Below, one piece after another: positions 8,666 to 18,540 of a stretch of 64,000 nt of DNA. Position numbers and translations under genes: made by a program. Within the stretch, counting starts at the first letter, position 1; each line of letters opens with the position of its first letter. The notes beneath the pieces were generated by a model that was not told where the DNA came from, did no database searches, and was given only the letters and a program-made list of their open reading frames with translations. Origin of the DNA: Devosia naphthalenivorans (lineage in GTDB: Bacteria; Pseudomonadota; Alphaproteobacteria; Rhizobiales; Devosiaceae); assembly GCF_003056355.1 (NCBI RefSeq), contig NZ_PYVW01000004.1, forward strand, positions 62,001 to 126,000, read 5' to 3'.

Positions 8666-9763
8666 TCAAGCCGCCTGTAGCGCCATGGTGGTTTCTGCGT
8701 CGAACAGGTGCATGCGCTCCTGGTCGAACTCGATGAACACCTGCTCGTCGGGATGGATGACGACGCTGGGCTCGACCGAGATATTGACCACCGCGCCATT
8801 GATGAACACCTGCGCGAAGGTGACGTCGCCCGTGGGCTCCACCGTATAGACCTTGCCGGGCACGGAGCCAGGCACCTGCGTCTTGTGCAGCTTGAGGGTG
8901 GAGTGGCGGGCGCCGAGCACGATCTTGCTGGTGGTGGAACTCGCGGCCTTGCGCGCGTTCATGGGCGAAAGGGGAAGCTCCCAACCTTCGGGGCTACGCA
9001 GGGAAGCGTCGGTGCCGCTGGTGACGCCTTCGAGCGGAATGAGGCTCATGGCGGGGCTGCCGATGAAGCTGGCGACGAAGGTATTGATGGGATTGGCGAA
9101 GACGTTGGCCGGGGTGTCGTATTGCAGCAGGAAACCGCCATTCATCACGGCCATCTTGTCGGCCATGGTGACGGCCTCGAGCTGGTCGTGCGTCACATAG
9201 ACGATGGTGGCGTTGAGGTTGTGGTGGAAGCGCTTGATCTCGCTTCGCATCTGTACGCGCAGCTTGGCGTCGAGGTTGGAGAGCGGCTCGTCCATCAGGA
9301 ACACCGCCGGGTCACGCACCAGGGCGCGTCCCAACGCGACGCGCTGCTGCTGGCCACCCGAGAGTTCGCGCGGCTTGCGCTCGAGCAGATGGGTGATGTC
9401 GAGCAGCTTGGCCGCATCCCTGACCTTCTGGTCGATCTGGTCTTTCGGCAGCTTGCGCATCTGCAGCGGGAAGGCCAGGTTTTTGAACACGGTCTTGTTG
9501 GGATAGAGCGCGTAATTCTGGAACACCATGGCGATGTCCCGGTCCTTGGGGTCGAGATCGTTGACCACGCGATCGCCGATGACGATGTCGCCGCCCGACA
9601 TCGGCAGCAGTCCCGCGATAAGATTGAGTGTCGTGGTCTTGCCACAGCCGGAGGGGCCGACCAGGGCGACGAATTCGCCGTCATTGACGGTCAGGGACAC
9701 ATCGTTGACCGCATAGAGCGGGCCATAATTCTTCATCACACGCTGGAGGACGATCTCAGCCAT
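8666..9763 (-). CDS. Sugar ABC transporter ATPase, UgpC/MalK type
   Basis: Cytoplasmic ATPase of a carbohydrate importer, 365 aa. Seen: Walker A GPSGCGKT at residues 36-43, Q-loop VFQNYALYP, signature LSGGQQQR, Walker B FLMDEP, and switch His in VTHDQLEA. After residue 240 comes the regulatory OB/TOBE region typical of MalK/UgpC. The ATG at 9763, with AAGGAA seven bases upstream, is preferred over an in-frame TTG two codons earlier. It follows the permease genes of the second importer and could also serve the importer at 1734-4972, which has no ATPase in view. Confidence 0.94.
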   Translation of the reverse strand: MAEIVLQRVMKNYGPLYAVNDVSLTVNDGEFVALVGPSGCGKTTTLNLIAGLLPMSGGDIVIGDRVVNDLDPKDRDIAMVFQNYALYPNKTVFKNLAFPLQMRKLPKDQIDQKVRDAAKLLDITHLLERKPRELSGGQQQRVALGRALVRDPAVFLMDEPLSNLDAKLRVQMRSEIKRFHHNLNATIVYVTHDQLEAVTMADKMAVMNGGFLLQYDTPANVFANPINTFVASFIGSPAMSLIPLEGVTSGTDASLRSPEGWELPLSPMNARKAASSTTSKIVLGARHSTLKLHKTQVPGSVPGKVYTVEPTGDVTFAQVFINGAVVNISVEPSVVIHPDEQVFIEFDQERMHLFDAETTMALQAA

Positions 9764-9775
9764 CGGCAAGTTCCT

Positions 9776-10660
9776 TTAGTGTTTGACGGCGCCTTCGGTG
9801 AGGGCACGGACGAAGTATTTCTGCAGGACGAGGAAGAGCACGACCACGGGCACGCTCATCATGAAGGTTGCGGCCATCAGGCCCGGCCAGTCCGTCGCGA
9901 ATTCGGTGAAGAAGCGCTGGATGCCCACCGGCAGCGTCATCTGGTCGTCGCGGGACAGGAAGGTGTAGGCGTAGACGTATTCGTTCCAGGCGCCGATGAA
10001 GGAAAAGATCGAGGTGGCGATGATGCCGGGGGTCGAAAGCGGCATGACGATCAGGAGGAACGCCTGGAAGCGCGTGGCGCCGTCGATCCGGGCGGCCTGT
10101 TCGAGCTGGATCGGGATATTGTCGTAGAACCCCTTGAGCAGCCAGATCGAGAGCGGCAGGCCGAAGGTCAGATAGGTCAGGATCAGCGAGCCGTGGGTAT
10201 TGACCAGGCCCAACCAGCGCATCAGCAGGAACAGCGGCATCAGGAACACCACCGCCGGAAACATGTTGCGCACCAAGACGCCAAAAAACAGGAAGTTGCG
10301 GCCGGGAAAGCGGAAGCGCGAGAACGCGTAGGCGGCGGGCACGGCGACCACGACACCCAATATGGTGGTCAGCAGCGAAACGTAAAAGCTGTTCCAGAAG
10401 TAGCGCAGGAAATCCGCGCCCACGCGATTGGTGGGATCGAGCAGCTTGAAATAATTGTTGAGCGTCGGCTCGGCCGGCCACCATTGCGGGGGGTATTGCA
10501 TGGCGGCGAACTGGGACTTCACCGAAGTCAGGATCATCCAGGCCATGGGCAGCACGGTGAAGATCAAAAGGAAGGTGAGAAAGAACCGCCCGGCCCAACG
10601 CCACCAGTCGATGGGCTTTTTGACGACGGGGCGGGTTCGCTGGAGGGTTATGTCGGTCAT
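9776..10660 (-). CDS. Carbohydrate ABC transporter permease, MalG type
   Basis: Inner-membrane permease, 294 aa, of the second sugar importer. The ATG at 10660 has a CAGGAG ribosome site; the open frame continues to 10897 only because it runs through repeat sequence. An N-terminal membrane helix (FFLTFLLIFTVLPMAWMILT) precedes the core. The EAA loop is visible as QLEQAARIDGATRFQAF followed by VMPLSTPG. The ATPase gene follows 12 bp after its stop. Confidence 0.93.
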   Translation of the reverse strand: MTDITLQRTRPVVKKPIDWWRWAGRFFLTFLLIFTVLPMAWMILTSVKSQFAAMQYPPQWWPAEPTLNNYFKLLDPTNRVGADFLRYFWNSFYVSLLTTILGVVVAVPAAYAFSRFRFPGRNFLFFGVLVRNMFPAVVFLMPLFLLMRWLGLVNTHGSLILTYLTFGLPLSIWLLKGFYDNIPIQLEQAARIDGATRFQAFLLIVMPLSTPGIIATSIFSFIGAWNEYVYAYTFLSRDDQMTLPVGIQRFFTEFATDWPGLMAATFMMSVPVVVLFLVLQKYFVRALTEGAVKH

Positions 10661-10907
10661 GGGTGGGCTCCTGGGAATGAGTCCGGCAATCGCCGACCGG
10701 ACTCGTCCCTCAAGCGCAGGGCAATTGCATGCGGCCGGTGGCACGAAGCGGCAGCGTGGGCCGGCCGAGCCTCCCTCCCCCTTGCGGGGAGGGAATGAGG
10801 GAGGGGGTGCGACAGCCCGAATATCGCGGCCAAACCACCCCCACCCTTGATCCCTCCCCGCAGGGGGGGGGGAGACGACTGACACATTGCGAGCCACAGC
10901 ATAGTCA
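10661..10907. repeat. Palindromic repeat block between the two permease genes
   Basis: About 250 bp of GC-rich repeats sit inside the importer operon. They include a CCCTCCCCCTTGCGGGGAGG hairpin near 10770-10795 and a CCCCCACCCTTGATCCCTCC copy near 10840-10860 with a following run of ten G. These match the elements at 8580, 11945-12055 and 15905-16020. No gene is seen. Confidence 0.65.
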
Positions 10908-11867
10908 TCACCCTGCCCTCGCTTCGTCGCCGCGCGTCAGCGCTTTCACGTAGAAATAACCCAGCGCCATCATGACCACGAACAGGATCACCGCGTAGGC
11001 CGAGGCGATGCCCCATTGCTGACGGCCGAAGGCGAGCTGATAAATGTGCGTAATCCAGATGTGCGAGGCGTCGGCAGGCCCGCCGCCAGTCATCACGAAG
11101 GGGATGATAAAGGAGTTGAAATTGGCCACCATCAGCAGGAGCACGGTGACCATGGAGACGCCCTTCAAATGGGGGAAGGTCACGTGCCAGAAGCGGTTCC
11201 AGGCATTGGCGCCATCGACCTGGGCGGCGCGGATGAGCTGATCGGGCACGGTCTGCAGGCCCGCCATGAGCATGACCATGGCGAAGGAAAACTCCTTCCA
11301 GATATTGACCACGATCAGCGAGGCGAGGACCGTTTGGCGGTTATCGAGGAAATTGATCGGCTCGTCGGTGAAGCCCAGCTGCACCGAGATGGCGCCGATA
11401 ACCCCGAAATCGGAGTGGTAGAGCCATTTCCACACATAGGAGGCGGCCACCGCGCTGATGACATAGGGGATCAGCAGCAGGGCGCGCATGACGCCGCGGC
11501 CGATGAACTCACGATGCAGCGACAGCGCCGCGCCAAGCCCGAGCAGGAAGGCAAAGAAGGTGGAGGCGGCGGTCCAGATTATGGTCTGGATGGTCACCTC
11601 GTGAAACACCGAGGAGCTGAGGACCGTGCGGTAATTGTCGATGCCGGTCCAGATCTTGTCCCGCATCTGCAGATTGGGCGGGGTGCGGAAGAAACTCAGC
11701 TCGATCGTGTAGTAGATGGGAAACGCAATCACCACTAGCATGACGATAATGGCCGGCAGCACATAGAGATAATCTGTGCGGTGGGCGATGACGCGGCTGA
11801 GAATGCTTGGCCGTTTCGCCACCTGGCCGATCAGCGGGCGCGTGGCCTGTCCGGTCGCAATGCTCAC
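10908..11867 (-). CDS. Carbohydrate ABC transporter permease, MalF type
   Basis: Inner-membrane permease, 319 aa. The start is GTG at 11867, with AAGGAC six bases upstream. The first membrane helix is at about residues 35-55 (VLPAIIVMLVVIAFPIYY), then the core with EAA loop QLIRAAQVDGANAWNRFW and FPHLKG. It lies downstream of the binding-protein gene and upstream of the MalG-type permease, separated from both by repeat-filled gaps of about 200-250 bp. Confidence 0.92.
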   Translation of the reverse strand: MSIATGQATRPLIGQVAKRPSILSRVIAHRTDYLYVLPAIIVMLVVIAFPIYYTIELSFFRTPPNLQMRDKIWTGIDNYRTVLSSSVFHEVTIQTIIWTAASTFFAFLLGLGAALSLHREFIGRGVMRALLLIPYVISAVAASYVWKWLYHSDFGVIGAISVQLGFTDEPINFLDNRQTVLASLIVVNIWKEFSFAMVMLMAGLQTVPDQLIRAAQVDGANAWNRFWHVTFPHLKGVSMVTVLLLMVANFNSFIIPFVMTGGGPADASHIWITHIYQLAFGRQQWGIASAYAVILFVVMMALGYFYVKALTRGDEARAG

Positions 11868-12066
11868 GGAGCCGTCCTTTCTTGCCTGGTCGAGGGATCG
11901 ACGGCGCGTACGCCGCCAATTGTTTCAACAATCGCAGTTCGGCTCCTCCCCCTCGGCGGGGGAGGCTGGGAGGGGAGGTGAGAGCCCGGATATCCGGGTC
12001 AATCCACCCCCACCTTGATCCTCCCCCTCATGAGGGGGAGGTGTCGACTGGGACGGTCAGGGCAGA
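11868..12066. repeat. Palindromic repeat block between binding protein and permease genes
   Basis: Two hairpin elements: CTCCCCCTCGGCGGGGGAGG near 11945-11965 followed by CTGGGAGGGGAGGTG, and a CCCCCACCTTGATCCTCCCC copy with a CCTCATGAGGGGGAGG arm near 12007-12045 ending in GTCGACTGGG. They belong to the dispersed family noted in this island. Confidence 0.65.
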
Positions 12067-13566
12067 TTAGAGCCCGCCCCCGAGCAGGGATTCCACCTTG
12101 GCTGCCGCATCGGCTGCCGCTTCATCGACCGCCATGCGTTCCGTCAACACGTTTTGCAGCATATCGGGAACGATGATGTTCATGATCTCGGTGGCTTCGG
12201 GGATGACCGGGAACGGAATGCCGCTGGGCAGCATGGAGGTGGTGACGTCGAGGAACTTGATGGTGTCCAGACGCTCCTTCATCCATTCGGTCTTGAAACC
12301 GGCAAGGTTGCCCGGGTTGGACCCCGTCCAGGCCAGCTTGGTCGACCATTCAGGGCTGTTCCAGAAGCAGGCGATAGCCTTGGCCGCCTGTTCGTCGAAC
12401 CCGCCTTCGACATATTCATCATTGATGAAGTGCATGTTGGAGCCGCCGAACACCACAGCGCGGCGTTCCGGACCTTCCGGGATGAGGCCGTAGCGCATGT
12501 TCTCGACCACCGTGTCGGCCACTTCCTTGTCGGCGCCGGTTGCCTGGCCGGCAAGATCGACCATCTTGGCGTATTCCGATGGGTGGGCGATCATCATGGC
12601 CAGTTGGCCAGCGATGAACGGCGCCTGGTTTTCGTTCTGCGTATTGGTCAGGGCCGATGTGGGCACCGATTTATCGCGCACATACATGTCGTAGGCGGCC
12701 TGCAGGGCGGCCTTGGTGCCGTCATTGTCGAGATAAACCTGTTCGTAGCTGGGGGTTTCCTCGGCTTCGTCCAGCGCGCCACCGCCAAAGGCCCAGAGTT
12801 GCGGCATGAAGCGGAACGGGGTGTTGCCGGCGTTCTGGCGCGCCACGAGCCCGTATCCCGAAATCCCCAGCTCGTCATGGATCTTCTTGGAATATTCGAC
12901 GACATCCGCCCAGGTGGCGGGCGGCGCTTCAGGGTCAAGGCCGGCCCGCTCGAAAATGTCGGCATTCCAGATCATCGCCATGGTTTCGTTGTTGGTCGGC
13001 ACCCCGTAGGTCGTGCCATCCCAGGTGACGGACTTCATGGCGCCGGGCCAGAAATCGGCGGTTTCGTAGCCGATGTCCTCGGGCTTGAGCTCCTGGAAGT
13101 AGCCCTTGGAGGCAAATTCCACACCGCCCAGGATCTGCAGGCGGATCACCATCGGCGCGGCGTTGCCCAACAGCGTCGTGCGCAGCCGGTCGAGCAGCTG
13201 GTTGTAGTCGATGTTCTGCGCGTCGGTTTCGATATTAGGGTAGGTTTCGGCCCATGCGGCCCAGAAGGCATCGTTGATTTCGTGCTCGATCTGGGGCGAG
13301 GCTTCGGTCGGGCCGGTCCACCAATAGGTCAGCCGCCCCGTATAATCGAGCGGCACCACGCTGGCGCAGTGCCCGGCCGTATCGTAGGTCTCGGTGCCGG
13401 CGATCGAGCGGATATATTCGGGTGACCATTGGCTCAGATCGACACTCTGGCCGTAGGCGGTGCTGGACATAAGGGATGCGGTCGTAACTGCCGCCATGGC
13501 AATGGCGGTAATCTGCCGACGAGTCGGCGAGCGCGGCCGCGCGGGGCGGCCCTGCGTATTCGACAT
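12067..13566 (-). CDS. Extracellular solute-binding protein of a carbohydrate ABC transporter
   Basis: Periplasmic binding protein, 499 aa, longer than the usual 410-450. The ATG at 13566 follows AGGAGGAAT. The N-terminus is basic (RPARPRSPTRR) followed by a hydrophobic stretch ending in AYGQS, a plausible signal peptide with a long n-region. An insert of about 50 residues, including GHCASVVPLDYTGRLTYWWTG, precedes the first lobe strand. Family 1 features follow: YGVPTNNETMAMIWNADIFE and a C-terminal helical tail. Divergent from the GntR gene, which probably controls it. Confidence 0.9.
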   Translation of the reverse strand: MSNTQGRPARPRSPTRRQITAIAMAAVTTASLMSSTAYGQSVDLSQWSPEYIRSIAGTETYDTAGHCASVVPLDYTGRLTYWWTGPTEASPQIEHEINDAFWAAWAETYPNIETDAQNIDYNQLLDRLRTTLLGNAAPMVIRLQILGGVEFASKGYFQELKPEDIGYETADFWPGAMKSVTWDGTTYGVPTNNETMAMIWNADIFERAGLDPEAPPATWADVVEYSKKIHDELGISGYGLVARQNAGNTPFRFMPQLWAFGGGALDEAEETPSYEQVYLDNDGTKAALQAAYDMYVRDKSVPTSALTNTQNENQAPFIAGQLAMMIAHPSEYAKMVDLAGQATGADKEVADTVVENMRYGLIPEGPERRAVVFGGSNMHFINDEYVEGGFDEQAAKAIACFWNSPEWSTKLAWTGSNPGNLAGFKTEWMKERLDTIKFLDVTTSMLPSGIPFPVIPEATEIMNIIVPDMLQNVLTERMAVDEAAADAAAKVESLLGGGL

Positions 13567-13798
13567 CGATATTCCTCCTCACAAGCGGAAGGACCGTCCA
13601 GCCCCCTCGGCCGAACCAGGGCTTCCTCGCAGCTTTTGGCTGCGCCTCCTCGGGGCCGGGCTTGTTGCCCATGTCTCCCACACAGGACAGTTCCAGAGCT
13701 AAACTCGTCTGTCAATACAAGTTAGATCGTACATTATTTTTCTTCTATCATGTGCAAAACTGCTTGGCTTGCGTGTGATCGCGGCCTAGAGAGGCAGT

Positions 13799-14491
13799 AT
13801 GGACACCAGGCCCACAGCCCGCATCGATGTCGAACCGATACCCGCGTCAGTTTACGAGCTGATCCGGGAAGACATCATTTCGGGCAAGCTCGGGCCCAAT
13901 GAGCGCCTCAAGATCGCCGACCTGGCAGCGCGCTACGGCACCTCCACCAATCCGATCCGCGAGGCGCTGCAGCAGCTCCGGGGCGAAGATTTCGTCGTCA
14001 TGGAGCCCAATCGCGGTGCGCGCGTGCGGCCCATCGACGAGAATTTCGTGCGCGACATCATCGAAATCGCGGCCCTGATCGAGCCCGCGCTGACGCGCTG
14101 GTTCGTTTCCATCGCCACCGAGGCCGACATCAAGCAGCTCGAGACGATCCAGGCAGAGATCGAGGAGTTGAACTTTGCCGATCCGGCCCTGCACGGCCAG
14201 CTCGATACGCGCTTCCACGAGGTCCTCTACGACCGGCACTACAATCGCCACGCGGCGGACCTGTGGTGGCGGCATCGTGAAGTGCTGCGCGCCATCAGCC
14301 GCCGCTTTCCGACCTCGCTCAGCCGCCGCGTCGCCGTATTGCGCGAGCACCACGAGCTGATCGATGCGATCCGCGCGCAGGATGCCGACCGTGCGGCGGA
14401 GGTCATTTCCGGCCATGTCGAGGGTTCCGGCCGCCACATCATCGAGCACATGCGCCTGGCGCAGAACGCGGCTCGCAAGGCACAGACATAG
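13799..14491 (+). CDS. GntR-family transcriptional regulator with FCD domain
   Basis: DNA-binding regulator, 230 aa, of the FadR/VanR-like subgroup that controls sugar-acid catabolism. The winged helix is at about residues 15-80 ([20 protein letters not shown] and a wing ending RGARVRP). The FCD effector domain follows, with metal-site candidates Asp and His in [21 protein letters not shown] and [10 protein letters not shown]. It is divergent from the binding-protein gene and 31 bp upstream of a dehydratase-like gene, so both directions are likely targets. I could not identify a convincing operator palindrome in 13567-13798. Confidence 0.92.
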   Translation: MDTRPTARIDVEPIPASVYELIREDIISGKLGPNERLKIADLAARYGTSTNPIREALQQLRGEDFVVMEPNRGARVRPIDENFVRDIIEIAALIEPALTRWFVSIATEADIKQLETIQAEIEELNFADPALHGQLDTRFHEVLYDRHYNRHAADLWWRHREVLRAISRRFPTSLSRRVAVLREHHELIDAIRAQDADRAAEVISGHVEGSGRHIIEHMRLAQNAARKAQT

Positions 14492-14522
14492 ATCAAGGTT
14501 TTTCCAAGGGAGGGGAATATCA

Positions 14523-15893
14523 ATGACGATGGAACTGGATGCGCTCAAGACCGAGGAGTTGATCGGCAACAATGTGCGCACGAGCTCGCGGCCCAGCGAT
14601 TTGCGGATTACCGATATTCGGGTGGCCGAGATCGTGGGAGCGCCGTTCATTTCTGCGCTGGTCAAGATCTACACCAACCAGGGCATTGTGGGCCTGGGCG
14701 AGGTGCGCGATGGCGCCAGCGCGACCTATGCGCTGATGCTCAAGAGCCGGCTGCTGGGCGAAAATCCATGTGACATCGACCGCCTGTTCCGCCGCATCAA
14801 GCAGTTCGGCGGGCATGGAAGGCAGGGCGGCGGCGTGTCCGCCATCGAGATCGCCTTGTGGGACCTTGCGGGCAAGGCCTATGGCGTGCCGATCTACCAG
14901 ATGCTGGGCGGCAAGTTCCGCGACAAGGTTCGCATGTATTGCGACACCGACGCCAGCGTCGCCAGCGGCACCGAGACCGGCAAGCGCCTCAAGGAGCGCA
15001 TGGATCTGGGCTTCACCTTCCTCAAGATGGATCTGGGGCTGATGCAGGTCGTCGACACGCCCGGATCGGTCGTGGCCCCGGCAGGCTCGCTCGAAGGCTA
15101 TCGCATCCATCCCGAGCGTGGCGCCGGCAAGACGCTGGAAGACCGGCGCGAGCGCAACGCCGTCTATGACATCCACAATGTGCGCCACCCGTTCACCGGC
15201 CTCAACTTCACCGAGCGGGGGCTGGAGCAGCTCGAGCAGTATATCCACGAAGTGCGCGAGGTGATCGGCTACGAAATCCCCCTCGCCATCGACCATGTGG
15301 GCCATATTTCGCTGCAGAGCGGCATTCGCCTCGCCAAGCGGATCGAGAAATACGCACCGGCCTGGCTCGAGGACGTGATTCCCTGGCAATATACCGACCA
15401 CTACCGCCAATTGCAGGAAGCCACGTCGGTGCCGATCTGCACCGGCGAGGACATCTACCTCAAGGAGGGCTTCGAGCCGCTCCTCAATTCGGGCATTTCG
15501 ATCATCCACCCCGACCTGCTGACCTCGGGGGGGATTCTGGAAACCAAGAAAATCGGCGATGCAGCCCAGGACAAGGGCGTGGCCATGGCCATTCACATGG
15601 CCGAAAGCCCGATCGCCTGCATGGCCGCCGCCCATGTCGCCGCTGCAACCGAGAACTTCATGGCGCTCGAATACCATTCGGTCGACGTGCCCTGGTGGGA
15701 CGATGTCGTCACCGGACCACCCAAGCCGCTGGTCAAGGACGGCTTCATCACCCTCACCGACAAGCCGGGCCTGGGCATCGACGATGTGGTCGACGAAGTG
15801 ATCGCCGAGCACATGCAGGAGGGAGTCACCGGCATCTGGCAGCCAACGGACCACTGGGATCGGGAATATTCCTGGGACCGGACCTGGAGTTAA
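14523..15893 (+). CDS. Enolase-superfamily dehydratase (mandelate racemase/muconate lactonizing family)
   Basis: Predicted Mg-dependent sugar-acid dehydratase, 456 aa. The ATG at 14523 follows AAGGGAGGGG; an earlier in-frame start would lie inside the GntR gene. The N-terminal cap contains [14 protein letters not shown] and the cap-closing [18 protein letters not shown]. Barrel residues: Lys in FLKMDLG on the second strand, then metal ligands Asp in AIDHVGH, Glu in LEDVIPW and Glu in CTGEDIY, with His in IHMAESP near the end. The insert between strands 2 and 3 (about residues 185-240) is long, making the protein longer than the other two copies in this island. Substrate unknown. Confidence 0.9.
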   Translation: MTMELDALKTEELIGNNVRTSSRPSDLRITDIRVAEIVGAPFISALVKIYTNQGIVGLGEVRDGASATYALMLKSRLLGENPCDIDRLFRRIKQFGGHGRQGGGVSAIEIALWDLAGKAYGVPIYQMLGGKFRDKVRMYCDTDASVASGTETGKRLKERMDLGFTFLKMDLGLMQVVDTPGSVVAPAGSLEGYRIHPERGAGKTLEDRRERNAVYDIHNVRHPFTGLNFTERGLEQLEQYIHEVREVIGYEIPLAIDHVGHISLQSGIRLAKRIEKYAPAWLEDVIPWQYTDHYRQLQEATSVPICTGEDIYLKEGFEPLLNSGISIIHPDLLTSGGILETKKIGDAAQDKGVAMAIHMAESPIACMAAAHVAAATENFMALEYHSVDVPWWDDVVTGPPKPLVKDGFITLTDKPGLGIDDVVDEVIAEHMQEGVTGIWQPTDHWDREYSWDRTWS

Positions 15894-16147
15894 ATCTGCT
15901 GCCGCTGTTTCAGTCGACACCCTCCCCCTTGCGGGGAGGGATCAAGGGTGGGGGATGATTGGCCCCGATATTTGGGCCAACCGCCGCCCCTCCCAGCCTC
16001 CCCCGTCAAGGGGGAGGTGCCGCCCGGCGAGTAGGAAGCATCCCACCTCCACCACCGGTCATGCGCCCAAGTGCTCCCTCCCCGCGGTGGGCAGGGTATC
16101 GACCAAGGGCCTTGTGACGCCGCAAATATAAGGTTGAGAGAGCAAAA
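15894..16147. repeat. Palindromic repeats between two dehydratase-like genes
   Basis: Contains an inverted copy of the island repeat (CAGTCGACACCCTCCCCCTT then GCGGGGAGGGATCAAGGGTG, about 15911-15955) and a CTCCCCCGTCAAGGGGGAGG hairpin near 15998-16018. The last 60 bp before the next ATG carry no repeat and give a weak GAGAG ribosome site. Confidence 0.65.
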
Positions 16148-17347
16148 ATGAAAATCACCGATCTGCGTTGTGCCGTTATCGGGCGGCACCCCATCGTCCG
16201 GATTGTCACGGATGAGGGCATCTACGGCTTGGGCGAGGTGGAATACACCAAGAGCTATCTCAAGCCCTGGGTGTTGCACTTCAAGGATGCGCTGATCGGG
16301 GAGGACCCGACCGACGTGGAACGCGTCATGCTCAAAATCCGCCAGCGCGGTTCCTTCAAGCCTTATGGCGCGGCGGTGAGCGCCATCGAACATGCGCTAT
16401 GGGACATTGCCGGCAAGGCCGCAAACGTGCCCGCCTACAAGCTTCTGGGCGGCAAAGTGCGGGACAAGGTGCGCGTCTACAATGGCTCGATCCGCCAGAA
16501 GCGCACCGGCGACCGCCCGGAAGATTACGCGGCCGACGTCAAATGGATGATGGAGCAGAAGCAGAACTTCTTCATGGTCAAGCAGGGCATCAGTTTTCAT
16601 TCCAACATGAAGACCAATGTGCCCGATTTTCACTATGGCGTGCGCCAACCGCCGCTGTTTCACGGCGCAATGGACCAGGGTCAGATCAGCGAGCATGCCT
16701 TCAACCACATGCTCGATTGCGTCATCGCCATGAAGGAAGTGCTGGGCGACAAGGTTTCGCTGGCGCTCGATTGCGGCCCCGGCTGGTTCCTGCCCGACGC
16801 CATCCGCTTCGCGCAGGCGGTCGAAAAATACAATCTGATGTGGCTCGAAGACATGCTGACCGGGGACTACGTCCCATGGGTCAATCCGCAGGCCTATCGT
16901 GAGCTGACCATTTCCACCTCAACGCCCATCCATACCGGCGAGCAGATCTACCTCCGGCACAATTTCAAGGAGTTGATCGAAACGCAGGCGGTACGCGTTA
17001 TCGGACCCGACCCAGCTGATATCGGTGGCATTGCCGAACTCAAATGGGTGGCCGAGCACGCCTATATGCATTCGATCATGATGGCCCCGCACGGCACGGC
17101 CAACGGCCTCCTTGGACTGGGCGCGCTCATCAATGTCTGCGCCACGCTGCCCGCCAACTACATCGCCTTCGAATACCCCAGCGCCTCGGACCCCTGGTGG
17201 GAAGATATCGTGATCGGACTGCCCGACGAGATCGTCAGGGATTCCATGGTCGACCTGCTGGAAGCACCCGGCCTGGGGCTGGATATCGATCCGGAGGGTG
17301 CCAAAAAGTATTTGCTGGAGGAGGATATGGGGTTCTTCGACCTCTAG
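16148..17347 (+). CDS. Enolase-superfamily dehydratase (mandelate racemase/muconate lactonizing family)
   Basis: Third enolase-superfamily protein of the island, 399 aa. The N-terminal cap has VRIVTDEGIYGLGE and SAIEHALWDIAGKAANVPAY. Barrel residues: Lys in FFMVKQG, metal ligands Asp in ALDCGPGW, Glu in WLEDML and Glu in HTGEQIYL, and His in MAPHGTANG. The metal set is complete, so it is probably active. Sequence patterns differ from the copies at 7191 and 14523, suggesting a different sugar acid rather than a recent duplication. Same direction as the preceding dehydratase-like gene, separated by a repeat-filled gap. Confidence 0.9.
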   Translation: MKITDLRCAVIGRHPIVRIVTDEGIYGLGEVEYTKSYLKPWVLHFKDALIGEDPTDVERVMLKIRQRGSFKPYGAAVSAIEHALWDIAGKAANVPAYKLLGGKVRDKVRVYNGSIRQKRTGDRPEDYAADVKWMMEQKQNFFMVKQGISFHSNMKTNVPDFHYGVRQPPLFHGAMDQGQISEHAFNHMLDCVIAMKEVLGDKVSLALDCGPGWFLPDAIRFAQAVEKYNLMWLEDMLTGDYVPWVNPQAYRELTISTSTPIHTGEQIYLRHNFKELIETQAVRVIGPDPADIGGIAELKWVAEHAYMHSIMMAPHGTANGLLGLGALINVCATLPANYIAFEYPSASDPWWEDIVIGLPDEIVRDSMVDLLEAPGLGLDIDPEGAKKYLLEEDMGFFDL

Positions 17348-17704
17348 AACGCTTGCCAGTGGCGCGATGTAGTCAAAAACGCTGTGTTGCCCTCGGGCGT
17401 GACCCGAGGGCCGGTCAGAGAGCCGTTGCCGGAGCGGTGTGTTTGCGGAACCTGGCCCTCCTTCGACAAGCTCAGGATGAGGGGGGCAAGCCCGAGGGCA
17501 GCACGGTGTGCGGGATAGAGCGGCCTACCGGCTTGCCAACTATCACCGCGTCATTCCCGCGAACGCGGGAATCTCCTTCATTTGCACTCAAAAGTGGGAT
17601 TCCCGCGTTCGCGGGAATGACGCCGTGTGACCAAAGCAACCACCTCCGGCTCAGGGCCGGTGTGACATCGAGTTCGGGCGGACCACGCTAGCCCGCCGTG
17701 CGCA
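17348..17704. repeat. Repeat-filled region between convergent genes
   Basis: No gene is seen. Elements in order: CCCTCGGGCGTGACCCGAGG at about 17391-17411 with an inverted partner near 17490; CCTTCGACAAGCTCAGGATG at about 17459-17478; and a long inverted repeat at 17549-17624 whose arms each contain CATTCCCGCG and CGCGGGAATC/G, the classic CATTCCCGCGAACGCGGGAA type of bacterial intergenic repeat. It separates two convergent genes and could terminate both. Confidence 0.75.
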
Positions 17705-18535
17705 CTACGGCGAAATAATCGGATGTTTCCAGCCCAAAATCCGTTCGGCCTTGCCGGAATTGAAAAAGCTCTTGTGGCCGCTCAGATCACCGGTGACCGG
17801 CACATCAGGAAAATGCCGGCCCGCAAGTTCCAGGCTGGGCGTCCTGGAGAAGGTGATCGGCGAGACGATATAGAAGGCTTCGTGGCCCTTGAACGGCTTC
17901 TCGACGCTCAGCAGACACGCATCGGCAGCGGCTTCCAGCTGGGTCCAGGCCCAGAGATAATTGGGGTAGTTGGTATTGCCGGCGAAGCTCGTCACAACCG
18001 GTCCGATGGCCGGCGCGACATAGTGGAAGCGCATGCTGGCGATGGACATGTCCTCGTAGCGGCGAGCGAAGGCCTCGCCCTGTTCCTCGCAGATCCACTT
18101 GGAGAGGCTGTAGGGTTCTTCGCTGTAGTTGGGATGTTTCTCGTCGATCGGGAAATAGTCGTAGCGCGGCTTGCGGCTATAGGAATGCCCGATAGCATTG
18201 ACGCTTGAGGCCTGGCACACGCGCGTGATGCCGTGCTCGGCTGCAGCCCGTAGCGCGTTGTAGCTGCCCACCACATTGTTGTTGTGGATGACGTGGTCGG
18301 GATCGCGGCCCGGCGAAGGAATGGCGGCCATGTGGATCACCGCGTCGCAGCCCTTGAACGCCGCGACCATCGCCTCGTAATCGGTTGCTTCGGTGAGAAT
18401 GAACGGCAGCGCCTTGTCCTGGGTTTCCGGCGGCGCGATCCGGTCGATCAGCACGAGGTCGTGCCCGCGTTTGCGAGCCAGGGCGGTAATGCCCCGCCCA
18501 ATGAGGCCGCTGGAGCCGGTAAGGGCTATCTTCAT
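17705..18535 (-). CDS. NAD-dependent epimerase/dehydratase family protein (sugar dehydrogenase-like SDR)
   Basis: Extended short-chain dehydrogenase fold, 276 aa. Nucleotide-binding motif GSSGLIGRG near residue 7, acidic residue in LIDRIAPP, and catalytic YSLSK, with upstream Ser in QASSVNAIG. Size and layout resemble uronate/sugar dehydrogenases that make a lactone from the pyranose, but the overall sequence is not close enough to be sure. The ATG at 18535 has AGGTGA six bases upstream; a GTG three codons earlier overlaps the lactonase stop. It is downstream of, and probably co-transcribed with, the lactonase, which would open its product. Confidence 0.85.
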   Translation of the reverse strand: MKIALTGSSGLIGRGITALARKRGHDLVLIDRIAPPETQDKALPFILTEATDYEAMVAAFKGCDAVIHMAAIPSPGRDPDHVIHNNNVVGSYNALRAAAEHGITRVCQASSVNAIGHSYSRKPRYDYFPIDEKHPNYSEEPYSLSKWICEEQGEAFARRYEDMSIASMRFHYVAPAIGPVVTSFAGNTNYPNYLWAWTQLEAAADACLLSVEKPFKGHEAFYIVSPITFSRTPSLELAGRHFPDVPVTGDLSGHKSFFNSGKAERILGWKHPIISP

Positions 18536-18540
18536 GGAGT

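Noticed and set aside
8708..10798. Long plus-strand open frame of 696 codons
   Set aside because: It lies opposite the ABC ATPase and permease genes, whose motifs are unmistakable; the frame is a high-GC shadow rich in His/Asp/Gly/Arg without family motifs.
13567..13798. Operator for the GntR regulator
   Set aside because: Several AT-rich stretches but no convincing inverted repeat, so no site was called.
17549..17624. Possible CRISPR-like repeat pair
   Set aside because: Only two arms in inverted, not direct, orientation with unrelated spacing; it matches a common intergenic palindrome.
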